DNA of 32,948 nt from Pseudomonadota bacterium (GCA_021780435.1 JAJXYV010000042.1:1-32948), one strand, 5' to 3'. Shown: positions 24,210 to 32,948, counted from the first letter of the stretch. Program-made: numbers and translations. The notes: generated from the letters alone by a model not told the origin.

Positions 24210-25187
24210 TCAGAAATGCGTCGTCATGATCTGGATCACTGCCGGCGTCATGATGACGGCGAAGAGGACGGGCAGGAAGAACAGGATCATCGGCACGGTT
24301 AGCTTCGGCGGGAGCGAGGCGGCTTTCTTCTCTGCTTCCATCATGCGCTGGTCACGCGCTTCCTGCGACACGATCCGCAGCGCCGTTCCGAGCGGCGTGC
24401 CGTATTTTTCCGCCTGGATCAACGAGGTCGTAATGTTCTTCACGCTGTCGAGGCCGGTGCGCTTGTAAAAATTGTCATAGGCGGTGCGGCGGTCGGGCAA
24501 ATAGGACAGTTCCGCCGTGGTCAGGGCGAATTCTTCCGCAAGCGGAACGGAGCGGGCGCCGATTTCCTGACTGACGCGACGGAAGCCCTGCTCGATCGAC
24601 ATGCCGGACTCGACGCAGATCAGCAGCAGGTCGAGCGCGTCCGGGAAGGCCCGCCGCATGCTGAACTGGCGTTTGGAGATCGTGTTTGCGATGTAGATTT
24701 CGGGGCCCTTCAGGCCGAGATAGGCTAGGCATATCACAATTGCGATGCGGGGCGTCGTCGGCCAGTCGTTCTTCAGCAGGACGAAGACGTAGAGCGCGCC
24801 CACGATCACCGCGGTGATCGGCGTCACCAGGCGGAAAAACAGGAACGCTACCTCGGCCTGGGGGCCGCGATAGCCGGCCATGGTCATTTTCGCCTTGGCC
24901 TCGTCGGTGCCCAGCCATTTCGAGAGGCTGAATTTGTCGACGACGTCCTTCATGTAGGTCTTGGGCGTCTGCCGCAGCTTGCCGGTGTTGCGGCTGGCAA
25001 TTTTCTCGCGCTCCCGCACGCGGATCCTTTCGCGCTCGGAAGCGACGAGCTTCATGCGGTCGGCGAGCCTATCGCCCTCGATGAGGGGCAGGCCGATCGA
25101 GAGCAGGCTGGCTACGGTGAAAACGCCGACCAGCACCGCGAACCAGGTTCGCGAATCGGCCATTGTCTCGATGAACAGGTGCATCAT
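24210..25187 (-). CDS. tadC: Tad pilus inner-membrane platform protein TadC
   Basis: This 325-residue type II secretion F-family protein has an N-terminal membrane segment (about 15-37) and a cytosolic basic linker. The GspF domain (about 175-305) contains 'FPDALDLLLICVESGMSIEQ' and 'QAEKYGTPLGTALRI'. Hydrophobic segments at about 110-165 and 295-320 anchor it. With TadB it forms the platform on which the CpaF ATPase drives pilin polymerisation. Two adjacent ATGs (25187, 25184) are possible starts. It is the last gene of the minus-strand pilus operon, 33 bp behind tadB. Confidence 0.93.
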   Translation of the reverse strand: MMHLFIETMADSRTWFAVLVGVFTVASLLSIGLPLIEGDRLADRMKLVASERERIRVREREKIASRNTGKLRQTPKTYMKDVVDKFSLSKWLGTDEAKAKMTMAGYRGPQAEVAFLFFRLVTPITAVIVGALYVFVLLKNDWPTTPRIAIVICLAYLGLKGPEIYIANTISKRQFSMRRAFPDALDLLLICVESGMSIEQGFRRVSQEIGARSVPLAEEFALTTAELSYLPDRRTAYDNFYKRTGLDSVKNITTSLIQAEKYGTPLGTALRIVSQEARDQRMMEAEKKAASLPPKLTVPMILFFLPVLFAVIMTPAVIQIMTTHF

Positions 25188-25220
25188 TGCTTGCGGCCTT
25201 GTCGATTTCGGCGCCGATTG

Positions 25221-26204
25221 TCAGATGTCGAAGGCGATCATTTTCTTCATGATGAATGAGCCAGTCATCATGACCAGAGCGCAGACGGCGAGAACCATCC
25301 GGCCCGTGTCGGTCGTCCACAGAAGTTCGATGTAATGGGGACTGGTGATGTAGACGAGAAGGGCGACGACGATCGGCAACGAACCGATGATCATGGCCGA
25401 GGCCTTGGCTTCCGATGAAATCGCGTTGACCTTGTCGCGCATCTTTTTGCGCTCGCGCACCACGCGCGAGAGGTTGGTCAGGGCCTCCGCGAGATTGCCG
25501 CCCGATTTTTGCTGGATCGCGATGACGATGGCGAAGAAATTCGCCTCCGGCGTCGGAATGCGCGTCGGCATGCGTTCGATCGCATCGGAGGTTGTCAGAC
25601 CGAGCGACTGGGCCTCCACCACCTGGCGAAATTCGCTGCGCACCGGCTCCGCCGCTTCGGACGCGATGATGCGGATGCAATCGTTCAAGGGCAGGCCGGC
25701 CTTGACGCCGCGGATGATGACGTCGATGGCGTTGGGAAATTCATTGGTGAATTTCTTCAGGCGGCGGCCGGTCGTGAATTTCAACCAGAAATTGGGCAGT
25801 CCGAAACCACCGATCAACAGTCCGGCCATAGCCATGACGGGACTGCGCGTGATCACGAAAAGGAGGATCGTCGTTATCGCCGCCAGGACGCCCGAAATCC
25901 CGAAAAAATGCATCCGGCTGATGTCGAGCCCCGCTTGGGCGATTCGCGTTTCCAGAGAGATCTTGTTCTTCTCCGCGCTGCGCTGCTCGATTTCCTTCAG
26001 GCTGTCGGAAACCTGCTTGCGACGCGCGGCCGCGTCCATGATTCGCTCGGCGCCGGTGCGTCGGCCGCCGACCTTGGCCACGATCTGCGCCTGCCGCTTC
26101 TCGGCCACGGCCTCGCCGGTGAGATACGGAAAGACAAGGGCATAGAAGGCGCCGGCCACCGCGACGACGGAGAGCAGGATGATCAGCAGGGAGCGTAGGT
26201 CCAT
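25221..26204 (-). CDS. tadB: Tad pilus inner-membrane platform protein TadB
   Basis: This 327-residue F-family protein has an N-terminal helix (about 5-28), a helical cytosolic linker, two central helices (about 100-145) and a GspF domain (about 150-285). The domain contains 'FPNAIDVIIRGVKAGLPLND' and 'IQQKSGGNLAEALTNLS', and a last helix lies at about 300-320. It pairs with TadC in the inner-membrane platform. A GGGAGG ribosome site lies before the ATG, and the gap from cpaF is 14 bp, showing tight co-transcription. Confidence 0.93.
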   Translation of the reverse strand: MDLRSLLIILLSVVAVAGAFYALVFPYLTGEAVAEKRQAQIVAKVGGRRTGAERIMDAAARRKQVSDSLKEIEQRSAEKNKISLETRIAQAGLDISRMHFFGISGVLAAITTILLFVITRSPVMAMAGLLIGGFGLPNFWLKFTTGRRLKKFTNEFPNAIDVIIRGVKAGLPLNDCIRIIASEAAEPVRSEFRQVVEAQSLGLTTSDAIERMPTRIPTPEANFFAIVIAIQQKSGGNLAEALTNLSRVVRERKKMRDKVNAISSEAKASAMIIGSLPIVVALLVYITSPHYIELLWTTDTGRMVLAVCALVMMTGSFIMKKMIAFDI

Positions 26205-26218
26205 GATTCAGCCTCCCG

Positions 26219-27640
26219 TCATTCGCCCACGTCGGAGGCGTCGAGCGCCGCCGCGAGCCGCTCCTCCTCGCCGAAATAGCGCGCGCGCTCCCAGAAGCGC
26301 GGGCGGCCGATGCCGGTCGAACGATGCCGGCCTTTCAACTTGCCGTTCGCGTCCTCGCCGAGGATGTCATAGAGGAACAGATCCTGCGTGATGACGACGT
26401 CGCCTTCTAGGCCCATCACCTCGGTCACATGGGTGATGCGGCGCGAGCCGTCGCGCAGGCGCGCGGCCTGGACGATCACGTCTACCGAGGAGACGATCAT
26501 TTCGCGGATCGTGCGGGGCGGCAGGGAATAGCCGCCCATGGTGATCATGGATTCCAGTCGGCTCAGAGCTTCACGCGGGGAGTTGGCGTGGAGCGTGCCC
26601 ATCGAGCCGTCATGGCCCGTATTCATCGCCTGCAACAGGTCGAAGGCCTCGGGGCCGCGCACTTCGCCGACGATGATGCGCTCGGGACGCATGCGCAGGC
26701 AGTTCTTGACCAGGTCGCGCATGGTTACCGAGCCCTGGCCTTCGAGATTGGGCGGCCGCGTTTCCAGCCGCACCACATGCGGCTGCTGGAGTTGAAGCTC
26801 CGCGGCGTCTTCGCAGGTGATGACGCGCTCGTCGTGATCGATGTAATTGGTCAGGCAATTGAGCAAGGTCGTCTTGCCCGAGCCGGTGCCGCCTGAAATC
26901 AGCACATTGCAGCGCACGCGGCCGATGACCTTGAGGATTTCGCCGCCCTCGGGTGAAATCGATCCGAAGCGAACGAGCTGGTCGAGGGTCAGCTTGTCCT
27001 TCTTGAATTTGCGGATCGTGAGCGCCGGGCCGTCGATCGCCAGCGGTGGCGCGATCACGTTGACGCGGGAGCCGTCGAGCAGGCGGGCGTCGCAGATCGG
27101 CGAGGCTTCGTCGACGCGGCGGCCGACCTGGCTGACGATGCGCTGGCAGATGTTCATCAACTGCGCATTGTCGCGGAAGCGCACATTGGTGAGTTGAATC
27201 TTGCCGCCGACTTCGATGAAGGTCCGGGCGGAGCCATTGACCATGATGTCCGCGATATCGTCGCGCCCCAGCAGGGGCTCCAGCGGGCCATAGCCGAGAA
27301 CGTCGTTGCAGATGTCGTCGAGCAGATCCTCCTGCTCGGCGATCGACATCACGACATTCTTGATCGAGATGATCTCGTTGACGATGTCCCGGATTTCCTC
27401 GCGCGCGTTGTCCGAATCGAGCTTGGAAAGTTGCGAGAGGTCGATGGCCTCGATCAGGGCCCCGAAGATCATGCTCTTCGTCTGGTAATATTCGTCCGAT
27501 CGACGAATTTCGGGTCCGGCCGGTGGCGGCGCGGACGCCGCCGCCGGCTGGGGCGCCGCGGGAATGAAGGACTCGACGACCGTCGTTTTTTTGGGCGAAG
27601 GTGGCGAAGCGGCGCCGGCGCCCGAGCGCTTTCCAAACAT
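26219..27640 (-). CDS. cpaF: Tad/Flp pilus assembly ATPase CpaF (TadA)
   Basis: This 473-residue secretion ATPase of the TadA/VirB11-like family powers Flp pilus assembly and often retraction. Walker A is 'GGTGSGKTT' (residues 250-258, Lys256), the Asp box is near 'CEDAAEL' (276-282), Walker B is 'RIIVGEVRG' (321-329), and the His box is 'GTLHANS' (348-354). The first 45 residues are Pro/Ala-rich and probably disordered. The N-terminal domain (about 50-200) precedes the ATPase core. It lies 40 bp after cpaE and 14 bp before tadB. Confidence 0.96.
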   Translation of the reverse strand: MFGKRSGAGAASPPSPKKTTVVESFIPAAPQPAAASAPPPAGPEIRRSDEYYQTKSMIFGALIEAIDLSQLSKLDSDNAREEIRDIVNEIISIKNVVMSIAEQEDLLDDICNDVLGYGPLEPLLGRDDIADIMVNGSARTFIEVGGKIQLTNVRFRDNAQLMNICQRIVSQVGRRVDEASPICDARLLDGSRVNVIAPPLAIDGPALTIRKFKKDKLTLDQLVRFGSISPEGGEILKVIGRVRCNVLISGGTGSGKTTLLNCLTNYIDHDERVITCEDAAELQLQQPHVVRLETRPPNLEGQGSVTMRDLVKNCLRMRPERIIVGEVRGPEAFDLLQAMNTGHDGSMGTLHANSPREALSRLESMITMGGYSLPPRTIREMIVSSVDVIVQAARLRDGSRRITHVTEVMGLEGDVVITQDLFLYDILGEDANGKLKGRHRSTGIGRPRFWERARYFGEEERLAAALDASDVGE

Positions 27641-27680
27641 CTTCCGTCCCGTGCTCCTGTGACTCTACAAAGGGCCGAAT

Positions 27681-28931
27681 TCAGCCTTTCAAAACCGCCA
27701 GCAGCGGCTCGAACAGATTTTTGCGCGCGCGCTTGATAACCGCGCGGCCCGTGGCGATCCTGGCCAGATCCTGGAAAATGGCCGCGATCTTCGCGCCGTC
27801 TTCGACTTCGGCGATCATCTGGCCATTATTTGCCGCGGCGCCAAATAGTCTGGCGTCGAAGGGCAGCGCGACGGCCGGCTCCGCCTCGATGGCCTTGGCG
27901 AAATCGGTGGTCGTGATCTCCGGCCTCTTGGGCATGCCGACGCCGTTGAGGACGATGCGCGGGGCGGGATCGTTCCGGCGCGCGGCGCGCAGATTGTCGA
28001 GCAGGCTCTTGGTGTTGCGCAGGCTCGCCAATTCGGGGGAAGCGACGATCAGCGCCTCGTCGGCGACGGTCAGAAGTCGTCGCGACCAAGCCGTCCAGAC
28101 ATGCGGAATGTCGAGGATGATATAGGGCGTCGAGGCGCGCAGCAGCTCGATGAGCTGGTCGAAGGCCGTTTCCTGCATGTCATAGGCGCGCTCGATGGTC
28201 GTCGGCGCGGCCAGTATCGAGAGTTTTTCACTGCATTTCGACAGCAGCCTGTCGACAAGATTGCTGTCGAGGCGGTCGGGCGCGAAAATCGCCTCGGCGA
28301 CGCCCTGCGGCGGGTCCTGGTTGAAATCCAGTCCCGCCGTGCCGAAAGGCAGATCGACGTCGACGATGACCGTCGCCAGGTCGAGATCGCGCGCGATCGA
28401 CCAGGCCAGATTGTGGGCGACGCAGGACGCGCCGACGCCGCCCTTGCTGCCGGCCACCGCGATGACGCGGCCGAGCGGCGCCGTCACGTCGTGGTTGTAA
28501 AGCGCCGAAAGGGCGCCGATGAAATCCAGAACGCCGAAAGGCTGCACCAGGTAATCGCTGACGCCGCGACCCATCAGTTCGCGATAGAGCGAAATATCGT
28601 TGTGCCGTCCGACGACGATCACTTTGGTGCCGGCGTCGCAATATTCGGCGAGCGCGTCGAGTTGCGCCATGAGTTCGGCGCGGTCGGCGCTGTTCTCGAG
28701 GATGATGACATTGGGCGTCGGCGAGGTGCGATAGGCCTCCACCGCAGCGGACGCGCCGCCCATGTTCACCTTGACATGCGCTTTCTCCATGCGGCGATCG
28801 TCGGCAGCCTCGTGGATCAAGGCCGCCAGCTCGGCGCTTTCGCAGAACGCCTGCAACGACACGCGCGGCATGGGCGTGATCGCGACAGCGCTTGGATGCC
28901 CCGCGGCGGTCTCGAAAGTCTCTCTGCTCAT
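27681..28931 (-). CDS. cpaE: Pilus localisation/assembly ATPase CpaE (TadZ)
   Basis: This 416-residue protein has an N-terminal receiver-like domain (about 22-147) and a ParA/MinD-type domain (about 155-390). The Walker A-like stretch KGGVGAS (163-169) has lost the second Lys/Thr of ParA (KGGxGKT), as usual in alphaproteobacterial CpaE. A Walker B-like 'VIVDVDLPFGTAGLD' follows. CpaE/TadZ marks the cell pole and recruits the Tad machine. Its ATP handling is therefore probably weak or altered. Position between cpaD and cpaF is standard. Confidence 0.94.
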   Translation of the reverse strand: MSRETFETAAGHPSAVAITPMPRVSLQAFCESAELAALIHEAADDRRMEKAHVKVNMGGASAAVEAYRTSPTPNVIILENSADRAELMAQLDALAEYCDAGTKVIVVGRHNDISLYRELMGRGVSDYLVQPFGVLDFIGALSALYNHDVTAPLGRVIAVAGSKGGVGASCVAHNLAWSIARDLDLATVIVDVDLPFGTAGLDFNQDPPQGVAEAIFAPDRLDSNLVDRLLSKCSEKLSILAAPTTIERAYDMQETAFDQLIELLRASTPYIILDIPHVWTAWSRRLLTVADEALIVASPELASLRNTKSLLDNLRAARRNDPAPRIVLNGVGMPKRPEITTTDFAKAIEAEPAVALPFDARLFGAAANNGQMIAEVEDGAKIAAIFQDLARIATGRAVIKRARKNLFEPLLAVLKG

Positions 28932-28952
28932 GAGTTGATTCCCCGCTCGGCC

Positions 28953-29711
28953 TTAGTTGGTCATGCCGCCTATGCCGCTGAGATTGGTGTTCTGGGTTTT
29001 CCAGGATGTTCCGGGATCCTTGCCCTCGCGAACGTCCTTGATGGCGCGTCCACGCATCTGCGGATCGGGAGGCGTGTCGGCGGCCGGGCCCACCAGATCC
29101 CGCGGATCGGCGACCTGGGCGGCCATCATCTGCTGGGTCGCGCAACCGTAATTCCAATATTCGGAATTATTCCAGCCGACGGTCGACGAGCCGGAGGCGA
29201 GATCGTTCGGCCATTGGCCGCAGCGGGTCGGAACCTCGGCGACAATGGCGGAATAGGAGAGGCGAACCGGCGAGGCCAGCACGGGATTGGCCACGGGATA
29301 GTGGGATACATGGACATAGCCGTGCGCGCCGCCGGCGGCGAGCGCCCGACGCAGGCCAGGCAAGGCGGCGCGCGCTTCGGCGGCGCTTCGCCCGCCCTCC
29401 GGCAGGGTTATGCTGATCTCGCCAGATCCGTGGCGGTGGTACTCTTCAGCGAATTCCTTGACCTGGGCCTGGGTCCGCGAATCCAGCTCCCCGGCGCGCA
29501 CTTCCGGCATCACTTCGAGATTGGCCTTGCCCTGGGTCAGCTCGATCGGGTGGCGGACCCTGTAGTCCTCCTGGCCGATCGAGCTGGTGACGACGCGATC
29601 GACGCCCGAGCAGGCCGCAAGCGGCGCGGCGAGCGAAAGCAGCGTTGCGAGTCTCAGTCTTCTGGCGGCCTGATGGCGGGCCCCGGTCCGGAAAGGTTTG
29701 AAGTGCGACAT
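28953..29711 (-). CDS. cpaD: Pilus lipoprotein CpaD
   Basis: This 252-residue lipoprotein carries a lipobox LAAC (Cys34) after a basic/hydrophobic signal. The CpaD domain (about 45-215) includes 'DYRVRHPIELTQGKANLEV' near its start and 'NNSEYWNYGCATQQMMAAQV' near its end. CpaD is an outer-membrane/periplasmic partner of the CpaC secretin, peptidoglycan-binding (OmpA-like) in some models. The tail is Gly/Asn-rich. It is separated from cpaC by 90 bp without a recognisable terminator and from cpaE by 21 bp. Confidence 0.93.
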   Translation of the reverse strand: MSHFKPFRTGARHQAARRLRLATLLSLAAPLAACSGVDRVVTSSIGQEDYRVRHPIELTQGKANLEVMPEVRAGELDSRTQAQVKEFAEEYHRHGSGEISITLPEGGRSAAEARAALPGLRRALAAGGAHGYVHVSHYPVANPVLASPVRLSYSAIVAEVPTRCGQWPNDLASGSSTVGWNNSEYWNYGCATQQMMAAQVADPRDLVGPAADTPPDPQMRGRAIKDVREGKDPGTSWKTQNTNLSGIGGMTN

Positions 29712-29801
29712 TTTGGGTCCGTTCGGTCGTTGTGCTTGCCGGTGTCCTCGTCTCGGCGCATCGTCGGAAGCAGTGGACTTCCGCGGCGCGCCAGGCGAGC
29801 C

Positions 29802-31346
29802 TCAGTCGTGAATGAAGCCGACGCGGCCGCTGAAGCGCTTGGCCACCTCGGGATTGTCGGTGCTCGAATAAAGCTTGTTCACGCGGCCAAGCAGCCAGGC
29901 CTGGGGGTCGTTGGCGTCGGCGAAATTGTCGGCCGGCCGCGCCAGGGCGCTGTTGGGCACGGATTTGACGATATAGGGCGTCACGATGATCATCAGCTCC
30001 GTCTCCTTGCGCTGATAGTCCCGCGAGCGGAACAGCTGGCCGAGGACGGGGAGGTTCATGGCGCCGGGCACGCCATTGACCGCCTGGTTGCTTGCGGTCG
30101 AGATCAGGCCGGCGGTCGCGATCGAGCCGCCCGTGGGCAATTCGACGGTCGTGTCATGCCGGCGGGTGCGGAAGCCATAGACCGCCGTGCCATTGATGAT
30201 GACCGAATTCGCGGGGTCGATCTCGGAGACTTCGGTGGCGAGGCGCAGCGAAATCCGGCCCGAGGCGAGGACGACCGGGGTGAAGTTCAGCGTCACGCCA
30301 TAGGTCTTGTAGGTGACGTTGGTCTGGCAGTTCGAGGTCGTGCCGCCGCCCATGCAGGTCGTGCCGGTCGAAACCGGGACCTCGCCGCCTACCGTGAACT
30401 GGGCGCTTTCGCCCGAGACCGCCGTCACCGTGGGCTCCGCCAGGGTTCTCGCCACATTGTTGCTTTCGAAGGCGGTCAGGGTCTGCGTCAGGGACCAGGG
30501 GCCGCCAAAATTCGTTGTCGTATTCAGCGCGTTATTCGTGATTGCGCCATTGGCCATCGTGCCGCCGTTGATCGAGAAGGGATTGTTCTGGACCAGGCTG
30601 CCCCAATTGCCGGCGAGCGTCGAAGAATTCACGCCGAGCTGCTTGGCGATGTCGCGCCGGATTTCCGCGATCGTGACCTTGATCATCACCTGGTCGCGGC
30701 CCTTGATCGTCATGGCGTTGACGACCATGCCGGAATTCCCCATCCCGAGACCGCCGCCCATCGGAGCGCCGCCGCCCATGCCGCCGGGCGCGCCGTTCGC
30801 CCCGCTAGGCGCGCCGCCGCCGGCCCCGCTCGCAAAACTATTGCCGGTGTCGGCGGCGAAGCCCTTGGCGATATCCAGCGCCGTCTGCATGTCGGCCGCG
30901 GAATCGACTTCGCCGGTCAGGATGATCGAATCATTGACCGTCCTGGCGTTGATTCGCGCGTTTGGCAGGGCGGTCTGGAGAATGGCCTGCAACTGGCCGA
31001 TGTCGCGTCCGATCGACAGCTCCAGGGCGGCGATGCGGTGGCCCTGCTTGTCCATCGCATAAATCGACGTCTGGCCGGCCCTCTGGCCGATGACATAGAT
31101 CTTGCGCGGCGAGCGGACGACGGCGTTGGCGATCGCCGGATTGCCGACGAAGATTTCTCCGGCGTCGGCGGGAAGATCGACAATGATCGACTTGCCGACG
31201 CCCATGGTCAGCTGCTTCACGGCGCCCTGGCCCTGGAGCGTGACCGTGTCTCCGTCGAGAGCCAGGGCTGGCCCGTCAATCGTCGGCGCGGCGAAGGCGA
31301 GCAGGGCGACTAGACCTCCGATCAGCCTGGGGCGGTTCATCTGCAT
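29802..31346 (-). CDS. cpaC: Pilus secretin CpaC (RcpA)
   Basis: This 514-residue outer-membrane secretin forms the Flp pilus exit channel. It has a signal peptide (about 1-30), an N-terminal pilus-formation domain (about 35-110), a BON-like domain (about 115-170) and the secretin domain (about 285-465). The secretin domain contains 'VPVSTGTTCMGGGTTSNCQT' and 'TVELPTGGSIATAGLI'. Between BON and secretin (about 173-207) lies a Gly/Met/Ala-rich linker. The ATG at 31346 is supported by AGGAGA 8 bases upstream, and the upstream extension of this frame runs antisense through cpaB and is rejected. It lies 43 bp after cpaB. Confidence 0.95.
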   Translation of the reverse strand: MQMNRPRLIGGLVALLAFAAPTIDGPALALDGDTVTLQGQGAVKQLTMGVGKSIIVDLPADAGEIFVGNPAIANAVVRSPRKIYVIGQRAGQTSIYAMDKQGHRIAALELSIGRDIGQLQAILQTALPNARINARTVNDSIILTGEVDSAADMQTALDIAKGFAADTGNSFASGAGGGAPSGANGAPGGMGGGAPMGGGLGMGNSGMVVNAMTIKGRDQVMIKVTIAEIRRDIAKQLGVNSSTLAGNWGSLVQNNPFSINGGTMANGAITNNALNTTTNFGGPWSLTQTLTAFESNNVARTLAEPTVTAVSGESAQFTVGGEVPVSTGTTCMGGGTTSNCQTNVTYKTYGVTLNFTPVVLASGRISLRLATEVSEIDPANSVIINGTAVYGFRTRRHDTTVELPTGGSIATAGLISTASNQAVNGVPGAMNLPVLGQLFRSRDYQRKETELMIIVTPYIVKSVPNSALARPADNFADANDPQAWLLGRVNKLYSSTDNPEVAKRFSGRVGFIHD

Positions 31347-31389
31347 CGTCTTTCTCTCCTGGGCGTCGCCTGTCGGGCGCGCCATCGAA

Positions 31390-32199
31390 TCATTTGCCGC
31401 GCGATTGGGTGGCGACGCCCGCGCGCACCACGGTGACGGCGCGTTCGTGAATTTCGAGGTTGCTCGCAACCGGGCCGCTCGAGCCCTGGCTGTCCTGCAT
31501 CGGGCGAAGGACGAGGGAGAGTTGGCCGATGCGCTGAGCCAGGACGACCGCCTCAGCCTGCTCCGGGTCGAGTTCGAGCGTCGCCGTCGGGCCCGATATC
31601 GACGCCTGGCCACCCTTGTCCTGCGCGTTCTGGCCGATCGCCAGCACCCGCACGTTTCGGACGATGGTTTCGCTGATATAGGCGTCGCCGGAGCCGATCT
31701 TGGCGGCGTCTTCGTCTCGATAGATCCGAATCACATCGACGCGGTCATTCGGCAGGATGAAATTGCCGGCCGTGGTCGCGCCGCTTCCTTCGATATTGAT
31801 GGCGACCGCGCGATAGCCGGGGGACAGGATCGCTGAGAGATAGCCCGAGCTGCCGCCCTTGAACAATTTGTCGCGGCGAATCGGTTCGCCCTGCAGGAAG
31901 GCGCCGCGCACCACCGAATCCTTGACGTCGTCGATGGCGTTGGGCGATTCGGATTTGTGGATCACGCCCTGGATCGAGGCGTTCTTCGGCCAATCCTGCC
32001 AGGTGAGATCGGTGGGCTGGACGACGGAGCCGAAATTCAGCTCGTGAGCGGCCACGAGGACCTGGTCCGTCGCCACTGGCGGCTGCGCGACGACGATCTT
32101 CTCTGGCGGCGGGGGCTCGGGACGCGACAGGACGAGATAGGACGCGCCTGCGCCGGAAGCCAAGACAACGCCAAGGAAGATGAGCCGCGCTTTTTTCAT
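31390..32199 (-). CDS. cpaB: Flp pilus assembly protein CpaB (RcpC)
   Basis: This 269-residue protein has an N-terminal membrane anchor (about 5-25), a Pro-rich stretch (28-35) and an SAF domain (about 47-115, 'VLVAAHELNFGSVVQPTDLT'). The RcpC/CpaB domain follows ('NFILPNDRVDVIRIYRDED'). It acts in the periplasm with the secretin. It heads the main pilus operon. A CtrA-like motif lies 67-81 bp upstream and a terminator separates it from cpaA, so it should have its own promoter. Confidence 0.94.
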   Translation of the reverse strand: MKKARLIFLGVVLASGAGASYLVLSRPEPPPPEKIVVAQPPVATDQVLVAAHELNFGSVVQPTDLTWQDWPKNASIQGVIHKSESPNAIDDVKDSVVRGAFLQGEPIRRDKLFKGGSSGYLSAILSPGYRAVAINIEGSGATTAGNFILPNDRVDVIRIYRDEDAAKIGSGDAYISETIVRNVRVLAIGQNAQDKGGQASISGPTATLELDPEQAEAVVLAQRIGQLSLVLRPMQDSQGSSGPVASNLEIHERAVTVVRAGVATQSRGK

Positions 32200-32265
32200 G
32201 GCTGTATCAACGGTCCGAATTGAGGTCCCTGAACGGGACGTTGACCGAATTGAAACAGCGAAAGG

Positions 32266-32280
32266 TCAAATTAAGGTTAA
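32266..32280 (-). promoter_or_regulatory. CtrA-like motif upstream of cpaB
   Basis: On the minus strand this reads TTAA-CCTTAAT-TTGA, 7 of 8 fixed bases of the CtrA site TTAA-N7-TTAA. It sits 67-81 bp before the cpaB start. It also contains TTAACCTTAA, so two overlapping half-site registers are possible. Confidence 0.45.
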
Positions 32281-32317
32281 TGGATCGTCACGCGTTTTAA
32301 CGTCCTTCGGCCGGCGG

Positions 32318-32350
32318 CAAAAAGAAAACGCCCTGCTTGCGCAAGGCGTT
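32318..32350 (-). terminator. Rho-independent terminator of cpaA
   Basis: A 10-bp stem with one mismatch (32327-32336 with 32341-32350) has a 4-base loop. On the minus strand it is followed by a T-rich run (complement of gcaaaaagaaa at 32318-32326). It ends the cpaA transcript 30 bp after the stop codon and separates it from cpaB. Confidence 0.75.
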
Positions 32351-32379
32351 CAATGTCTTAACGACTAGCTCCAGCTGCG

Positions 32380-32886
32380 TCAGGCGCCGAGCGCGGCGAT
32401 AAAGATTTGCGTTTCCGGGTAAAGAATAAGGCCGGCGGCGGCCAAGGCGATCCCATAGGGCACGCCGACATTGCGGTCATGAAGGCGCATCAGCCAGTCG
32501 CGCGTCCGCGCCCATTCCGGCATGGGCAGCCGGCGGAATTGCAGCAGGAGCAAGGTCAGGGCGCCGCCGATCACGGCCGAGCTGAGGGCATAATCGGTGA
32601 CATGGTCGAAGCCCATCCAGACGGCGGTGGTCGCGGCGAGCTTGGCGTCGCCGCCCCCGATCCAGCCAAAGCTGAAAAAGGCGAAAGTCACGGCCAGCAC
32701 CACCAAGCCCGCGGCGAGATGCCATCCGATCGCGGCCGCGGGCACGCCGAGCAGAAGAGCGATCACGACGAAGGCCACGACGAGAAGGATGGAGATCCAG
32801 TTCGAGATCGTCATGGTGAACAGATCGGAAAAGGCCGCATAGGCCATCAGGGCCGGGAAGATGACGATCGTCAAGGCGTCGAGCAT
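32380..32886 (-). CDS. cpaA: Prepilin peptidase CpaA (type IV leader peptidase)
   Basis: This 168-residue membrane aspartyl protease of family A24 processes the Flp prepilin. The two catalytic aspartates are visible: Asp21 (AAFSDLFTMTISN) and Asp80 in the GxGD-type 'WIGGGDAKL'. About six hydrophobic segments are present, with no methylase domain, as in TadV/CpaA. The ATG at 32886 ('MLDALTIVIF') is preferred because GGAT lies upstream and the family starts here. An in-frame ATG at 32919 would add 11 non-family residues. The flp pilin gene normally lies just upstream, beyond the right edge. Confidence 0.93.
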   Translation of the reverse strand: MLDALTIVIFPALMAYAAFSDLFTMTISNWISILLVVAFVVIALLLGVPAAAIGWHLAAGLVVLAVTFAFFSFGWIGGGDAKLAATTAVWMGFDHVTDYALSSAVIGGALTLLLLQFRRLPMPEWARTRDWLMRLHDRNVGVPYGIALAAAGLILYPETQIFIAALGA

Positions 32887-32948
32887 GGCGGATCCGTGGG
32901 TTTGAAACGTGGGCATCATGGCGCGGGGCGATTACCCCTTCGTTACCT

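Noticed and set aside
28101-31313. A 1070-codon open frame on the plus strand opposite cpaE-cpaD-cpaC
   Set aside because: It runs antisense to three well-conserved pilus genes and its translation is Arg/Asp/Gly/His-rich with no domain. Long stop-free antisense frames are expected at this GC content.
32887-32948. Start of a Flp pilin gene at the right edge
   Set aside because: The last 62 bases show only the cpaA leader. No pilin coding sequence is visible on either strand.

Overview
The window is GC-rich, densely packed chromosomal DNA. It most likely comes from an alphaproteobacterium of the order Hyphomicrobiales (Rhizobiales), possibly near Beijerinckiaceae/Methylocystaceae. The reasons are a cbb3 oxidase cluster of the fix type preceded by FixK/FNR boxes, a cpa/tad Flp-pilus cluster in rhizobial order, a Nudix-type NAD regulator known from Alphaproteobacteria, and CtrA-like TTAA-N7-TTAA motifs. 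The genus is inference. I see no phage, IS element, CRISPR, tRNA or rRNA.

Layout. (1) Positions 1-5145 hold housekeeping genes: the tail of a probable HD hydrolase, a CX5R phosphatase and a Nudix-derived regulator (all three overlapping at stop/start), xseB, a pirin and ispE, then a convergent von Willebrand-type secreted protein and a glycine-zipper protein. (2) Positions 5306-7132 (minus) encode a CDF metal transporter followed by a small DsrC/TusE-superfamily protein in which both redox cysteine positions are serine. (3) Positions 7254-8371 encode glyoxalase I and a class II aldolase. (4) Positions 8372-10273 are accessory: an FNR-type box followed about 110 bp later by an intrinsic terminator (a possible small RNA), a small protein of unknown function, a broken dedA copy and an intact dedA. 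(5) Positions 10433-20764 are the respiratory block: two tandem FNR/FixK boxes, ccoNOQP, a terminator, then ccoG-ccoH-ccoI-ccoS. These run by ATGA overlap into an MFS gene with the copper-importer (CcoA) signature residues, then thiD. (6) Positions 20742-23063 (minus) encode an M17 aminopeptidase and an NlpC/P60 peptidase. (7) Positions 23215-32886 are the Flp pilus block: tadD on plus, converging on the minus-strand operon cpaB-cpaC-cpaD-cpaE-cpaF-tadB-tadC, with cpaA upstream behind its own terminator. No Flp pilin gene lies inside the window.

How it works together. The cco block encodes the high-affinity oxidase subunits (CcoNOQP) plus its assembly set: CcoG (cupric reduction/Fe-S), CcoH, CcoI (Cu-exporting P-type ATPase), CcoS, and a putative Cu importer. 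Copper entry, reduction and delivery are therefore genetically linked to the enzyme that uses the copper, and oxygen control would act through the paired boxes before ccoN. The Tad block encodes a prepilin peptidase, secretin, pilotin-like lipoproteins, a localisation ATPase, the assembly ATPase and two inner-membrane platform proteins. The most unusual items are the cysteine-less DsrC-like protein, the FNR-box/terminator pair around 8379-8504, the operon-linked ccoA and the palindromic divergent promoter at 23143-23176.
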